This document shows, piece by piece, positions 23,720-31,791 of a stretch of 33,204 nt of DNA. The translations under genes were made by a program, and so were the position numbers. The stretch's first letter is position 1. Every line of letters begins with the position of its first letter. Origin of the DNA: Nitrospirae bacterium RIFCSPHIGHO2_01_FULL_66_17 (GTDB taxonomy: Bacteria > Nitrospirota > Nitrospiria > 2-01-FULL-66-17); the NCBI GenBank assembly GCA_001803875.1, contig MHEO01000024.1, forward strand, positions 1-33,204, given 5' to 3'. The notes beneath the pieces were generated by a model that made no database searches, had not been told where the DNA came from, and saw only the letters and a list, made by a program, of their open reading frames with translations.

Positions 23720-23740
23720 TGACTATATTTAGTATAGTCA
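23720..23740. promoter_or_regulatory. Perfect 21-bp operator-like palindrome upstream of fadD
   Basis: TGACTATA and TATAGTCA form perfect 8-bp arms around a 5-bp AT-rich spacer, in an otherwise very GC-rich region. It overlaps TTGACT and TATACT promoter-like hexamers on the minus strand and lies 42 bp before the fadD start. Size and position fit a dimeric repressor site (TetR or similar) controlling the fatty-acid operon. No regulator gene is nearby. The rest of the fadD-yqgE interval (23741-23875) shows no clear element. Confidence 0.7.
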
Positions 23741-23875
23741 ACCGGCACCGTGAATCTAGCCCACGGGTAGGCCTTTGTCAAGGCGCGCGTACGCTGTTCG
23801 GACGAGACCGGCGTTTCAAGAGATCCGAGGGCCCGTCCGCTGGACTTTCCACCGCTCCGGTTATAGGATGATGCC

Positions 23876-24454
23876 ATGAACGGACCGGCCGCCAAGGGAA
23901 CCTTTCTCATCGCCGCTCCCTCGCTGTACGACCCGAATTTTCGGCAGACGGTGGTCCTCCTGTGCGAGCACAACGACAAGGGCAGCATGGGGCTGGTCAT
24001 CAACCGGCCCACCGAGCTCGTGTTGACCGAAGCGCTTCGTCAGCTCGCCCTCCCCGATCGGGACGACGTCATTTACCGGGGAGGCCCGGTCCAACCCGAC
24101 CACCTCCTCATTCTCATCCGCTCCGATCAATCGCCGTCGTCGCACCACGTGTTCGGCGCGGTGCATCTCGGCGCCGACGCGCCCACGCTGCAGTCCCTGG
24201 CCGCTCGAAACACGGGCGACGACGCGCCGGCGGCTCCCGCGGACGCCGTGTTCCGGGGATACGCCGGCTATGCCGGCTGGGGAGCCGGTCAGCTCGACGC
24301 GGAACTGGCCACGGATTCGTGGATCACGATGCCCGCCGATTCGAAATGGATTTTCGACGCCGACCCGCGGACCGTCTGGCCGGAGTTGATGCGCGCGCTG
24401 GGACCGCGCTATGCGTTTTACGCGGATATGCCCCGCGACCCCAATCTGAACTAA
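23876..24454 (+). CDS. YqgE/AlgH family protein
   Basis: A 192-aa cytoplasmic protein of the DUF179 family, function poorly known. The signature N-terminus GTFLIAAPSLYDPNFRQTVV, the segment NDKGSMGLVINRPTEL, and YRGGPVQPDHLLIL are diagnostic, as is GYAGWGAGQLDAEL. An AGGA lies about 9 bases before the ATG. It is divergent from fadD. The stop TAA (24452-24454) coincides with the head end of repeat copy 5. Confidence 0.93.
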   Translation: MNGPAAKGTFLIAAPSLYDPNFRQTVVLLCEHNDKGSMGLVINRPTELVLTEALRQLALPDRDDVIYRGGPVQPDHLLILIRSDQSPSSHHVFGAVHLGADAPTLQSLAARNTGDDAPAAPADAVFRGYAGYAGWGAGQLDAELATDSWITMPADSKWIFDADPRTVWPELMRALGPRYAFYADMPRDPNLN

Positions 24455-24610
24455 GAGCCTGTCCATGAACGGCCGTCTGCAGCGTTGCCGCTGCGGGAAT
24501 CCCTCCTCACGTACGGAACAGTACGCTCCGGGGGGTTCCCTTGCGGCGCCTTGCATCCAGCCATTCCTGAACAGGCTCCTCCATCATCCACATACTCGGA
24601 CACACTTCTA
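24451..24610 (+). repeat. Palindromic interspersed repeat, copy 5
   Basis: The head is at the left (CTAAGAGCCTGTCCATGAACGG) and the tail at the right (ACTCGGACACACTTCTA), 160 bp. The central hairpin tip has CGTAC-GGAACA-GTACG, a loop variant of the GACCCA loop in copies 1, 3 and 4, with flanking arms of the GGGAATCCCTCC/GGGGGGTTCCC type. It joins the convergent yqgE and di-haem oxidoreductase genes: the left TA is in the yqgE stop TAA and the right TA is in the oxidoreductase stop TAG. Confidence 0.9.
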
Positions 24611-27550
24611 CCGCAGCATCCCACCGGTTGGACCGCCCTCCCATCGGGATCCGCCGTCGTCGCTTCTGAACGTCTCGCCGCCGAAGCGCGCCGCGTAGAC
24701 CGTCCGGGAATTCCAGGGGTCCACGATCAGCGACACGATGGCGCCCGGCGGAGCAGCCGAGGCCGCCGCCCACCGGCGTCCGCCGTCGGCGGTCCGTGCA
24801 ACGCCATCGGGCGTCCCCGCGTAGAGGACCCGCGAATCGGAGGGATCGACCGCCAGGGCAAGGATCGCCGATCCCGGCGCGTGATCGAGGAGCGTCCAAC
24901 GCTCGCCCCGGTCGAGACTCTTGTACAGGCCTTTGGCCGTTCCGGCGTAGAGCGTGTGCGGGACGCGCGGATCGAGCGCCAGCGCGTAGATCGTGGCGCT
25001 TTCCAAGGAGGCCAGGGGACTCCACGTCGCGCCACCGTCTTCGCTGCGGAACGCGCCGCCCCCGCTGGTGCCGGCATAGAGCGCGGGGCGCTGGTTGTCG
25101 AGCGCCGGATCGCTGGACCCGCCGGCATCGGCCAGGAGCGCCGCAACACGGTAGACGGGTGGACCGACGCGCACCTCGGTCCAGTGCTCGCCTCGATCCA
25201 GCGTGGTGTAGACCCGTCCGCCGAAGCCTCCCGCGTACACCGTCCCCGGCGACCGCGGGTTGATCGCGAGCGCGAAGACGCGCACGTCGCTGAGCCCTGC
25301 GTTGCGGGCGTCCCACGTCTCCCCTCCGTCGATGCTTACGAAGACGCCGCGCGCCGTGGCGGCATAGAGCGTATCGGGATTGACTGGGTCCACCGCGATG
25401 GCCGTGACGTGCAGCGATGCCAGTCCCGCGTTCGCCGGCTTCCAGGTCCGTCCGCCGTCCAGGCTCTTGCGGACACCCCCGCCGTCGGTGGCGCCGGCGT
25501 AGAGTCTCCGCGGATTCTGGGGATCGATCGCGAGGGTAATCCCGGCGCCGTGAGACGACGCCGTCACGGCGGGGATCGAGGGCCTCCGCGGACAGCCCGT
25601 GTGATATCCCGCGCCATCGGGACACGGATCCGTCACGTCGGGAAACCCGTCGTCGTCGGTGTCGCGCAGCCACGCGAGCGACTCGCCGTACGCCTCCCGC
25701 GCGTTCAGGCACGCGAACGACGTCAGGCGCGTGCCATCGGGCTCGCGAACGGGGCCTTCGATCTCGCAGGGCGTTCGAAACAACCATTCGGGGTTGAACC
25801 GTTCCCCGCCGGTGTCGCGTCCCGCGACGAAGAACGATGAGGCGATCCGCCCGTCACCGTCGAGATCCGCCGGGAGCGCATCGCCCTGATAGAGGACGAC
25901 GCTGTTGAGGAACGCCACCACCGCCTCGCGATCCCGCTCGGGCGCGCGTCGGTAGAACGCCGCCGACGGTTCGGCCTCCCCTCCGTGCCGGCGGATCACG
26001 TCGTCGAGCGTCAGGCTTTTCCCGTCGTGGCCGTAGGGCGCGGACGTGCCCACGCCCCAAAGGGGCGCGGTCCGAAACCGCGTCGCGCGCGATCCGCTGA
26101 AGAGCCGCTCCGCGAACGCATCGCCCATGTCGTGGTGCTTGAGATCGGAGAACAGCCCCCTCACCGCGGCCGCGCCGCGTCGGGGAACCCGTCGCCCCTC
26201 CCGGCTGTCCGCGAGCGACACCAACCGCCCTTCGAGCCGGCCCGTCTCCTCGCGGTAGGTCACCGCCAGATCGAAGAAGCGGCGGTCGCCGTCGTATCTC
26301 CGATACGGATCGGCGTTGTCGAGATCGGCCGCCTCGATGCGCCAATCCGGCGTGTGGCAGCCGGTGCAGCGCCACCGCGCCAGCAACTCCCGTCCCCGCC
26401 GCGTCTGGGCGGTCCGGCGGCCGACGCCGGGGGGCGGCGCGTTGAGCATGTACCACTCGGCCAGATCGACATCCCCTTCCGAGATTTCATTGACGACACC
26501 GTCGCCATCCGGATCGTCGAGACTCACGCCAGTTTCGGCCAGGCGGAGACCTCGATCGGCGGGAGCGTGGATCGCGAATTGGCGGGCGCCGGCATTGGAC
26601 ACCTGGGCCAATCCGTCGCTGGCGCGCTCGTCGCCGTGGGCGCCGTCGTCGAACTGGATCGTCGGGTCGTACGCCTGCATCCCAGTGTGGGTGTCGATCG
26701 GATCGTTGAAGAAGACGCGCAACGTCGGCGCCATGGCGCTCTCGGTCTCTCCCCACCCAAAGACCATCATCTCAAGGTTGTACCCCGCCACCGCCCGGTC
26801 GCGCAGGTCGATCACGCCGTCGCCGTTGTCGTCCTCCATGATGCGACGCCCCGCCTCGTCGACGTACCAGACGCGAAAGATCTTGTTCAGATCGGGCCGG
26901 CCATCCTCGTCGCGATCGCCGCACCACCCGTAGTCGATCGGCTCTTCTCCCGGGGCGGGACGAATCCGGATCGGCGTGGCCGGAGCCTCCCGAACCGCGA
27001 CGAAGCCGCGCCGCGCCGGATCGCACAGATCCAGCACCTTCAGCCGCGTCTGCAGGCCGAGCATCTCGATGAGGCCGGCCCCAAAAAAGTGCGGCGTGTT
27101 CCGCCCCTCGCCGCCGCCTTTCGGGATGGTCACGCCCGCGCCAGCATCCCGATATGGGACGTTGTGGCACATCCCGCACGAGTTGACGTGGTCGCGCCCC
27201 AGCCGGGGCGTCGTCCGGTCCCCGAGCAGCTTGGGCTCGAAAAAGAACCCCGGCCGCCCGAACGCCCCGTCGCGCGCCCGGAATTCCCGCTGGGTCAGGT
27301 TCTTCCCCCGCTGGTACGCCAGCCACGGATCGTATTCCTGCAGATAACGCGACGCGCCAGCCTGCGACGGGTCGGCGGTGTGCACGACACGAATCCGGCG
27401 GTCCTTGACCGACCGCCCGCTGAGGTCCTTCGCCCCGAGCGACGTGTCGGACGAGCCACCCGGGCGCTCGGAAAGCTGGGCGCGCGCACCGGACGGCGAG
27501 AGCGCTATCAGCAGAATCAGGAGAACGACGATCGCGCGCCGGTCCGCCAC
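24608..27550 (-). CDS. Di-haem oxidoreductase fused to a BNR/Asp-box beta-propeller
   Basis: A 980-aa exported protein with a signal peptide (IVVLLILLIALSPSGARA, cleaved near residue 25). The first half resembles the di-haem oxidoreductase (DUF1111) family: CGMCH at 125-129 with the following GRNTPHFFGAGLIEMLG, CTGCH at 395-399, and later PLWGVGTSAPYGHDGKSLTLDDVIRRHGG. An acidic DTDDDGFPDVTDPCPDGAG segment resembles a thrombospondin type 3 calcium repeat. The last third carries seven Asp-box repeats (for example SLDGGRTW, SIDGGETW, SEDGGATW, SDDGGSRW), expected to form a seven-bladed propeller. I chose GTG at 27550, spaced from GGGAGGG; GTG at 27565 is less likely. It begins 1 bp after the membrane-protein stop. 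The stop TAG is formed by repeat copy 5. Confidence 0.82.
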   Translation of the reverse strand: MADRRAIVVLLILLIALSPSGARAQLSERPGGSSDTSLGAKDLSGRSVKDRRIRVVHTADPSQAGASRYLQEYDPWLAYQRGKNLTQREFRARDGAFGRPGFFFEPKLLGDRTTPRLGRDHVNSCGMCHNVPYRDAGAGVTIPKGGGEGRNTPHFFGAGLIEMLGLQTRLKVLDLCDPARRGFVAVREAPATPIRIRPAPGEEPIDYGWCGDRDEDGRPDLNKIFRVWYVDEAGRRIMEDDNGDGVIDLRDRAVAGYNLEMMVFGWGETESAMAPTLRVFFNDPIDTHTGMQAYDPTIQFDDGAHGDERASDGLAQVSNAGARQFAIHAPADRGLRLAETGVSLDDPDGDGVVNEISEGDVDLAEWYMLNAPPPGVGRRTAQTRRGRELLARWRCTGCHTPDWRIEAADLDNADPYRRYDGDRRFFDLAVTYREETGRLEGRLVSLADSREGRRVPRRGAAAVRGLFSDLKHHDMGDAFAERLFSGSRATRFRTAPLWGVGTSAPYGHDGKSLTLDDVIRRHGGEAEPSAAFYRRAPERDREAVVAFLNSVVLYQGDALPADLDGDGRIASSFFVAGRDTGGERFNPEWLFRTPCEIEGPVREPDGTRLTSFACLNAREAYGESLAWLRDTDDDGFPDVTDPCPDGAGYHTGCPRRPSIPAVTASSHGAGITLAIDPQNPRRLYAGATDGGGVRKSLDGGRTWKPANAGLASLHVTAIAVDPVNPDTLYAATARGVFVSIDGGETWDARNAGLSDVRVFALAINPRSPGTVYAGGFGGRVYTTLDRGEHWTEVRVGPPVYRVAALLADAGGSSDPALDNQRPALYAGTSGGGAFRSEDGGATWSPLASLESATIYALALDPRVPHTLYAGTAKGLYKSLDRGERWTLLDHAPGSAILALAVDPSDSRVLYAGTPDGVARTADGGRRWAAASAAPPGAIVSLIVDPWNSRTVYAARFGGETFRSDDGGSRWEGGPTGGMLR

Positions 27551-27551
27551 C

Positions 27552-28931
27552 TCATCCCTCCCCACGAACGTCCGGAGATGGCTCCGCCAGCCCCCACCAG
27601 CGGCCGCAGGTCAACGCGACCCAGAGCGCCGCGAGCGGAGCGACGTGCAAGATCAGCCGATGTAAGACCGTGTCACCCCAGAGAAAGCGAAAGAGTTCGG
27701 ACATGAAAACCAGGACACCGATGACGACGAGATACGTCACCACCGGCCACACCAGGAACATGGATTCTTCGGTCAAGGTGTTTCTAAACTCATAGACGAA
27801 CACAAGGGAAAACAATGCCCAGAGTATCATCCAATTGCCTTGGAGAAACAGCGCGCGGACGAACACCTCGAAAATCGTCTGCCACCGATCGAGTCCCATC
27901 ACGTCGGACGAATCGACGTGGAGGTTCGTCGAGATCCCCATGTGCAGCTTGGCCAGCGTCCACGCGCCCCACACGAGTGCAGGAAAAGCGAGATAGATCC
28001 CCACGGCGGTCACCGAGGTTTTGCTGGTCAGACCGCCCCGACGAGCGCCCAGCGCGGCCAGTAACAGCGCGTTGGCCGCCACCACGATCAGGCCGTCCTC
28101 TCTGGTCCACACCAGACCCGCGGCAAACACGGACGCCAGCACAAGATCCCGCCGGTCGCTAGACAGCGCGTAGCGCGTGAGCGCCACGGCATTTCCCAAC
28201 ACGAAATACGCCAGGGGAAGATCGGTGTAGGCATCTTGAGCATGCTGGAGAAGAAACGGCAAGCCCGCCACAAAGAGCGTGCCGCCCATCGCGGCTCGCG
28301 CGCCCCACCGGTCGCGCAGCGTGCCGTACACCAGGCACAACAAGGCTAGGGCGTAGCCCGGGAACAGCAGTTTGACCGCGACGTCATCCCAGGAGCCGGC
28401 AAACCACGCCACCCACACTTCCTGAAAGGGGACTCCAAGAGGATAATTCGGTGCCACGACCCAGTCGAAAATGGCGCGGGGAACCGAGGCTTCGAGGTAG
28501 ATGATTTTGGCTTTCAACGCGTACGTCGCCCACCCATCCCAGAAATACATGGGCTTGACGGTGGCCCGAACGACAACGATCGCGCACAGCACGCCCAACA
28601 GGGCGGCCAGTCCCCACCACCAGGGATCGCGGCTGAGAACCGGACGGATAACCCCGACGGAAACCTCCCGCTCTGCCACACGGCGCAGCCGCCACGTTTG
28701 CCACAGCCACCAGCCAAGCGGCGGCCCCACGATCGACACCACGCCGACCATACGAGTCACCGGAACACCGAGAACAGCCAACACACCCATCATCGTCGAG
28801 ATCCAGACCAAGCCGAGGCCATAGGCAAATCCTGCTCGCTGCGCCCCACTGAGGTAGGCACGGCCCGGCATCCAAGAGAATCCCAACCACCAGGCAACCA
28901 GCATACCGAACGCGCCGAGCCCGATCGTCAC
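27552..28931 (-). CDS. Polytopic membrane protein, GT-C glycosyltransferase-like
   Basis: A 459-aa protein with roughly ten or eleven hydrophobic segments and an Asp-containing first extracytoplasmic loop (YFWDGWATYALKAKIIYLE, then NYPLGVPF), the layout of ArnT/PMT-type GT-C transferases that use polyprenyl-phosphate sugars. The family assignment rests on topology and this loop, not on a full motif set. I chose GTG at 28931 because it overlaps the upstream stop as GTGA. The frame above that is a shadow. Tightly coupled to the genes on both sides, so it probably works with the preceding membrane protein. Confidence 0.6.
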   Translation of the reverse strand: MTIGLGAFGMLVAWWLGFSWMPGRAYLSGAQRAGFAYGLGLVWISTMMGVLAVLGVPVTRMVGVVSIVGPPLGWWLWQTWRLRRVAEREVSVGVIRPVLSRDPWWWGLAALLGVLCAIVVVRATVKPMYFWDGWATYALKAKIIYLEASVPRAIFDWVVAPNYPLGVPFQEVWVAWFAGSWDDVAVKLLFPGYALALLCLVYGTLRDRWGARAAMGGTLFVAGLPFLLQHAQDAYTDLPLAYFVLGNAVALTRYALSSDRRDLVLASVFAAGLVWTREDGLIVVAANALLLAALGARRGGLTSKTSVTAVGIYLAFPALVWGAWTLAKLHMGISTNLHVDSSDVMGLDRWQTIFEVFVRALFLQGNWMILWALFSLVFVYEFRNTLTEESMFLVWPVVTYLVVIGVLVFMSELFRFLWGDTVLHRLILHVAPLAALWVALTCGRWWGLAEPSPDVRGEG

Positions 28932-30094
28932 TTCTTCACCTGAAACAGACAAAACCGTTCGGCCTCGTGGAGAAGTGTCCGGTCGGACTCTACCTGGGCG
29001 CACGGCGTATGGGCTTGGCCGAAATAGCGGACCATCACCGGTGAGGCATCGCGGACGATGATCGGATAGAGATAATATCTCGCTCGCTCCTTCCACATCA
29101 GCTGCACATCAGGACGATCGTAGTCGATGAACACCTCAACGTCTCTCCGAGGGGAAATAAGTCTAGCGACGTGCTGCATATCGTCCCAGAGCGGGACGTG
29201 ATCGATGGCGGCATACGCCTCCGCACGGCTCACACCCCCAAATCGCGAGACATCCACACGCAAGGCTCCCACCTGGTGATAGACCCCGACACCGAATCCG
29301 AAGATCCACACCGCGACGACGAGCCCCCACGCCCAGCGACGGGTCGCCCCCCCGAGCCGTGTATCGCTTTCTCGGAGCAACGTCCCAGTCGTCGCCGCCA
29401 GAAGTATTATCGGGATCAATATGGCCCATACAGACCGGTCGCCGAAGAGGGGTGGGGCAAGAGTGTTCATAGTAAACGAGTCGCGGGCCGCAGAGTCTCC
29501 CGGTAAAGCCGACACGACCTCTTTGAGCAAAGGCCATACGTATCCCGCGTCCGACTCAAACCTAATTGAAGAGATGGTAACGGGTTGAAGGGTCACCGAG
29601 GGCACGAGCATCACCTCTTGGATCGATGCCCGCGCAGGCCCATCCAACCCCACCGGCACTATGATTTCCTCACGCACTCCTCCACGCACCTGAAATGTGC
29701 GCCGCACCGTCTGACTTCCTGACGGCGTCCGCACAAGCAGCCCAACCCGCCCCTCCGAGGGTTCTCCCGCCGCGAGACGCAGACGGAGCCGGCCCTGGGC
29801 ACCCGTATCCAGGGCGACCGGACCGCTCGACACCCCGGCAGGCTCGCCCCGAGGCGTCAGCACTAGACCATCCGGAGCGCGCGTCACGAGCGCGTTGGGC
29901 GAGATCCATGACGGCGTCGAGTCGATCGAGAAGTCCCACACCGATCGGAGATGAGATGCCGAGCCCGGCACATACACCGCCCCAGCACGCGCCACCACAA
30001 TGGCGAGACCGACGGCACACAGTGCGGCGAGAATTCCTGAAAGACTTGGTCGCTTCTTACCGCCGACCCTTCGGCTAACCCGACGCGCGGCCAC
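28928..30094 (-). CDS. Membrane-anchored protein of unknown function
   Basis: A 388-aa protein that I do not recognise. Visible: a basic N-terminus followed by a membrane segment (about 18-42), a beta-rich extracytoplasmic region of about 170 residues with repeated Arg/Thr strands (LRLRLAAGEPSEGRVGLLV), two further membrane segments at about 220-240 and 250-275, and a soluble C-terminal part of about 110 residues (VEVFIDYDRPDVQLMWKERA, YYLYPIIVRD). The C-terminal part resembles what is seen at the end of some GT-C-associated membrane proteins, but that is only an impression. Start GTG at 30094 with GAGGG upstream. The 4-bp stop/start overlap with the following GT-C-like gene suggests a shared function. 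Confidence 0.7.
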   Translation of the reverse strand: MAARRVSRRVGGKKRPSLSGILAALCAVGLAIVVARAGAVYVPGSASHLRSVWDFSIDSTPSWISPNALVTRAPDGLVLTPRGEPAGVSSGPVALDTGAQGRLRLRLAAGEPSEGRVGLLVRTPSGSQTVRRTFQVRGGVREEIIVPVGLDGPARASIQEVMLVPSVTLQPVTISSIRFESDAGYVWPLLKEVVSALPGDSAARDSFTMNTLAPPLFGDRSVWAILIPIILLAATTGTLLRESDTRLGGATRRWAWGLVVAVWIFGFGVGVYHQVGALRVDVSRFGGVSRAEAYAAIDHVPLWDDMQHVARLISPRRDVEVFIDYDRPDVQLMWKERARYYLYPIIVRDASPVMVRYFGQAHTPCAQVESDRTLLHEAERFCLFQVKK

Positions 30095-30130
30095 CGCCCT
30101 CGATCCCCGCTACCCGCTCGTTCCGCCGCT

Positions 30131-31783
30131 TCACGGCTGAGAACCTTCAGTGAGCGTCATTCGTTGATCGGCCTGCGGGGACGTCACCCGATCGATGACG
30201 CCGCTGGGCCAGCGGACGATGACTTCGTCCACCTGCGTGACTTGGCCCAGGATGAACAGCAACGCCCGCTCGCTCTGTGAGAGGTAACTCGATCCGGTTC
30301 TCACCATCCGGGTCCGGGTCCGCCCGCCCGCCGTCACCGTGACGATCGCGCCGATGCCGTCGCGGTTGCTCGTCGTGCCGATCAATCGGATGCCAAGCCA
30401 GTGCGCCCCCGACGCATGGTTGCGATAGATGCGGGCAGGACCGTTGTTCTCGGTAAACACCAGGTCGGGATCACCGTCCAGGTCGAGGTCCGCCACCGCA
30501 ACACCGCGACCGACGAACCGAGTCGTCAAGCCCATCGGGGCGCCGACGTCGACGTAGGTGTCGTCGCCCCGGCTGCGGAAGAGCAGGGGTCGCTCCTCGG
30601 CGCCGACGTCGCCGTCCAGGGACCGAGCCAGATCGGCGTCCACGTGGCCGTTGGCGACAACGAGGTCGAGCCGGCCGTCGAGGTCCACGTCGGCGAAGAG
30701 CACTCCGAAGGTCAGAACCGGCAGACTCGCGTCGAAGAGGCCGGCGGCCCGCGCGCGGTCCCGCCATCGGCCGTCGGCGTCGCGCCGGAAGAAGCCGAGC
30801 CCCTCGCCGCTGAAATGACCGATCACGATGCCGCCTCCAGCCTCGTCGTCGACGTCCACGCCCATCCCGGCGCGCGCCATCCCGAATCGCCCCGGCGTCA
30901 GGACCAACGCCGCGCTGTCATCGGCGAACGTCCCGTCGCCGCGATTCCGAAAGAGCGAATTGGGCACCTGGTCGTTCGCGACGAAGAGGTCCACGCGCCC
31001 GTCGCCGTCGGCGTCGAGCAGCGCCGCGCCCAGCGCCTTGCCCGGCTTCGCGAGGCCCGCAGATTCGGTGACATCGATGAACGTCCCGTCGCCGAGGTTG
31101 TGGAAGAACCGGGACGCCGACGGGGGATACGGGTCGGGCCCGCAGAACACCTTCGTCTGCGGGTCGAGCCGGCAGGTGAGATCGGTCTCGGCGGACCACT
31201 GGACGTACCGGCAGAGGAACAGATCGAGAAACCCGTCGGCATCGGCGTCGAACCACACCGCGCAGGTACTCCACCCCGCGTCGGCGACGCCCGCCCGGGC
31301 GGTGACTTCCGCGAACCGCCCGCCGCCGAGGTTGTGAAACAATCCGGTTCCCCCGTGCCCCGTCACGAGCAGGTCCTCGCGGCCGTCGTTGTCGTAATCG
31401 GCCGCCGCGCACCCCATCCCATAGAATGGATACCGGATGCCGGAGACCGCGGTCACGTCCGCGAACGTCCCGTCGCCGCGATTCCGAAACACCGCCACGC
31501 CCGCGCCGGTCGACTCGCCGTCCCAGGATCGTCCGGTGACGACGATCAGATCGGGGCGGTCGTCGCCGTCGAGATCGGTCACGCACACGCCGGACCCGAA
31601 CGTCTCCGGATACCACTTGCGGCCCGTCGCGCCGCTCGTGTGCGTCACCCGGACGCCGACCGCCGCCGCAACCTCTTCGAAGCCCCCGGCGCGTTCGGGC
31701 GCGGGGCCTCGTCCGGCACAGGCCACCGCGGCACACACCGTCGCGGCCAGCGTCGATAGCCGCAGCCAGCGCGCGCGAGTCAT
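30131..31783 (-). CDS. FG-GAP/VCBS repeat protein with ASPIC/UnbV domain
   Basis: A 550-aa exported protein. The N-terminus MTRARWLRLSTLAATVCAAVACAG looks like a lipoprotein signal with lipobox-like AVAC. The body has at least six calcium-binding FG-GAP/VCBS blade motifs (DLDGDDRPDLIV, DYDNDGREDLLV, DADADGFLDLFL, DADGDGRVDLFV, DVDLDGRLDLVV, DLDLDGDPDLVF), predicting a propeller. The C-terminus is the ASPIC/UnbV domain (HWLGIRLIGTTSNRDGIGA, then MVRTGSSYLSQSE and VIVRWPSG). Function of such proteins is mostly unknown. ATG at 31783 is chosen because the signal sequence begins there; it lies 8 bp past the stop of the small Lrp/AsnC-domain gene. Confidence 0.85.
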   Translation of the reverse strand: MTRARWLRLSTLAATVCAAVACAGRGPAPERAGGFEEVAAAVGVRVTHTSGATGRKWYPETFGSGVCVTDLDGDDRPDLIVVTGRSWDGESTGAGVAVFRNRGDGTFADVTAVSGIRYPFYGMGCAAADYDNDGREDLLVTGHGGTGLFHNLGGGRFAEVTARAGVADAGWSTCAVWFDADADGFLDLFLCRYVQWSAETDLTCRLDPQTKVFCGPDPYPPSASRFFHNLGDGTFIDVTESAGLAKPGKALGAALLDADGDGRVDLFVANDQVPNSLFRNRGDGTFADDSAALVLTPGRFGMARAGMGVDVDDEAGGGIVIGHFSGEGLGFFRRDADGRWRDRARAAGLFDASLPVLTFGVLFADVDLDGRLDLVVANGHVDADLARSLDGDVGAEERPLLFRSRGDDTYVDVGAPMGLTTRFVGRGVAVADLDLDGDPDLVFTENNGPARIYRNHASGAHWLGIRLIGTTSNRDGIGAIVTVTAGGRTRTRMVRTGSSYLSQSERALLFILGQVTQVDEVIVRWPSGVIDRVTSPQADQRMTLTEGSQP

Positions 31784-31791
31784 GCCGGCGG

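Noticed and set aside
874..24610. CRISPR array made of the five repeats
   Set aside because: The repeats are about 160 bp, palindromic at several levels and thousands of bases apart with genes between them; no short spacers or cas genes.
25985..27706. Plus-strand 573-aa open frame opposite the di-haem oxidoreductase
   Set aside because: Antisense shadow; the minus strand carries clear haem and Asp-box motifs. High GC makes long antisense frames common.
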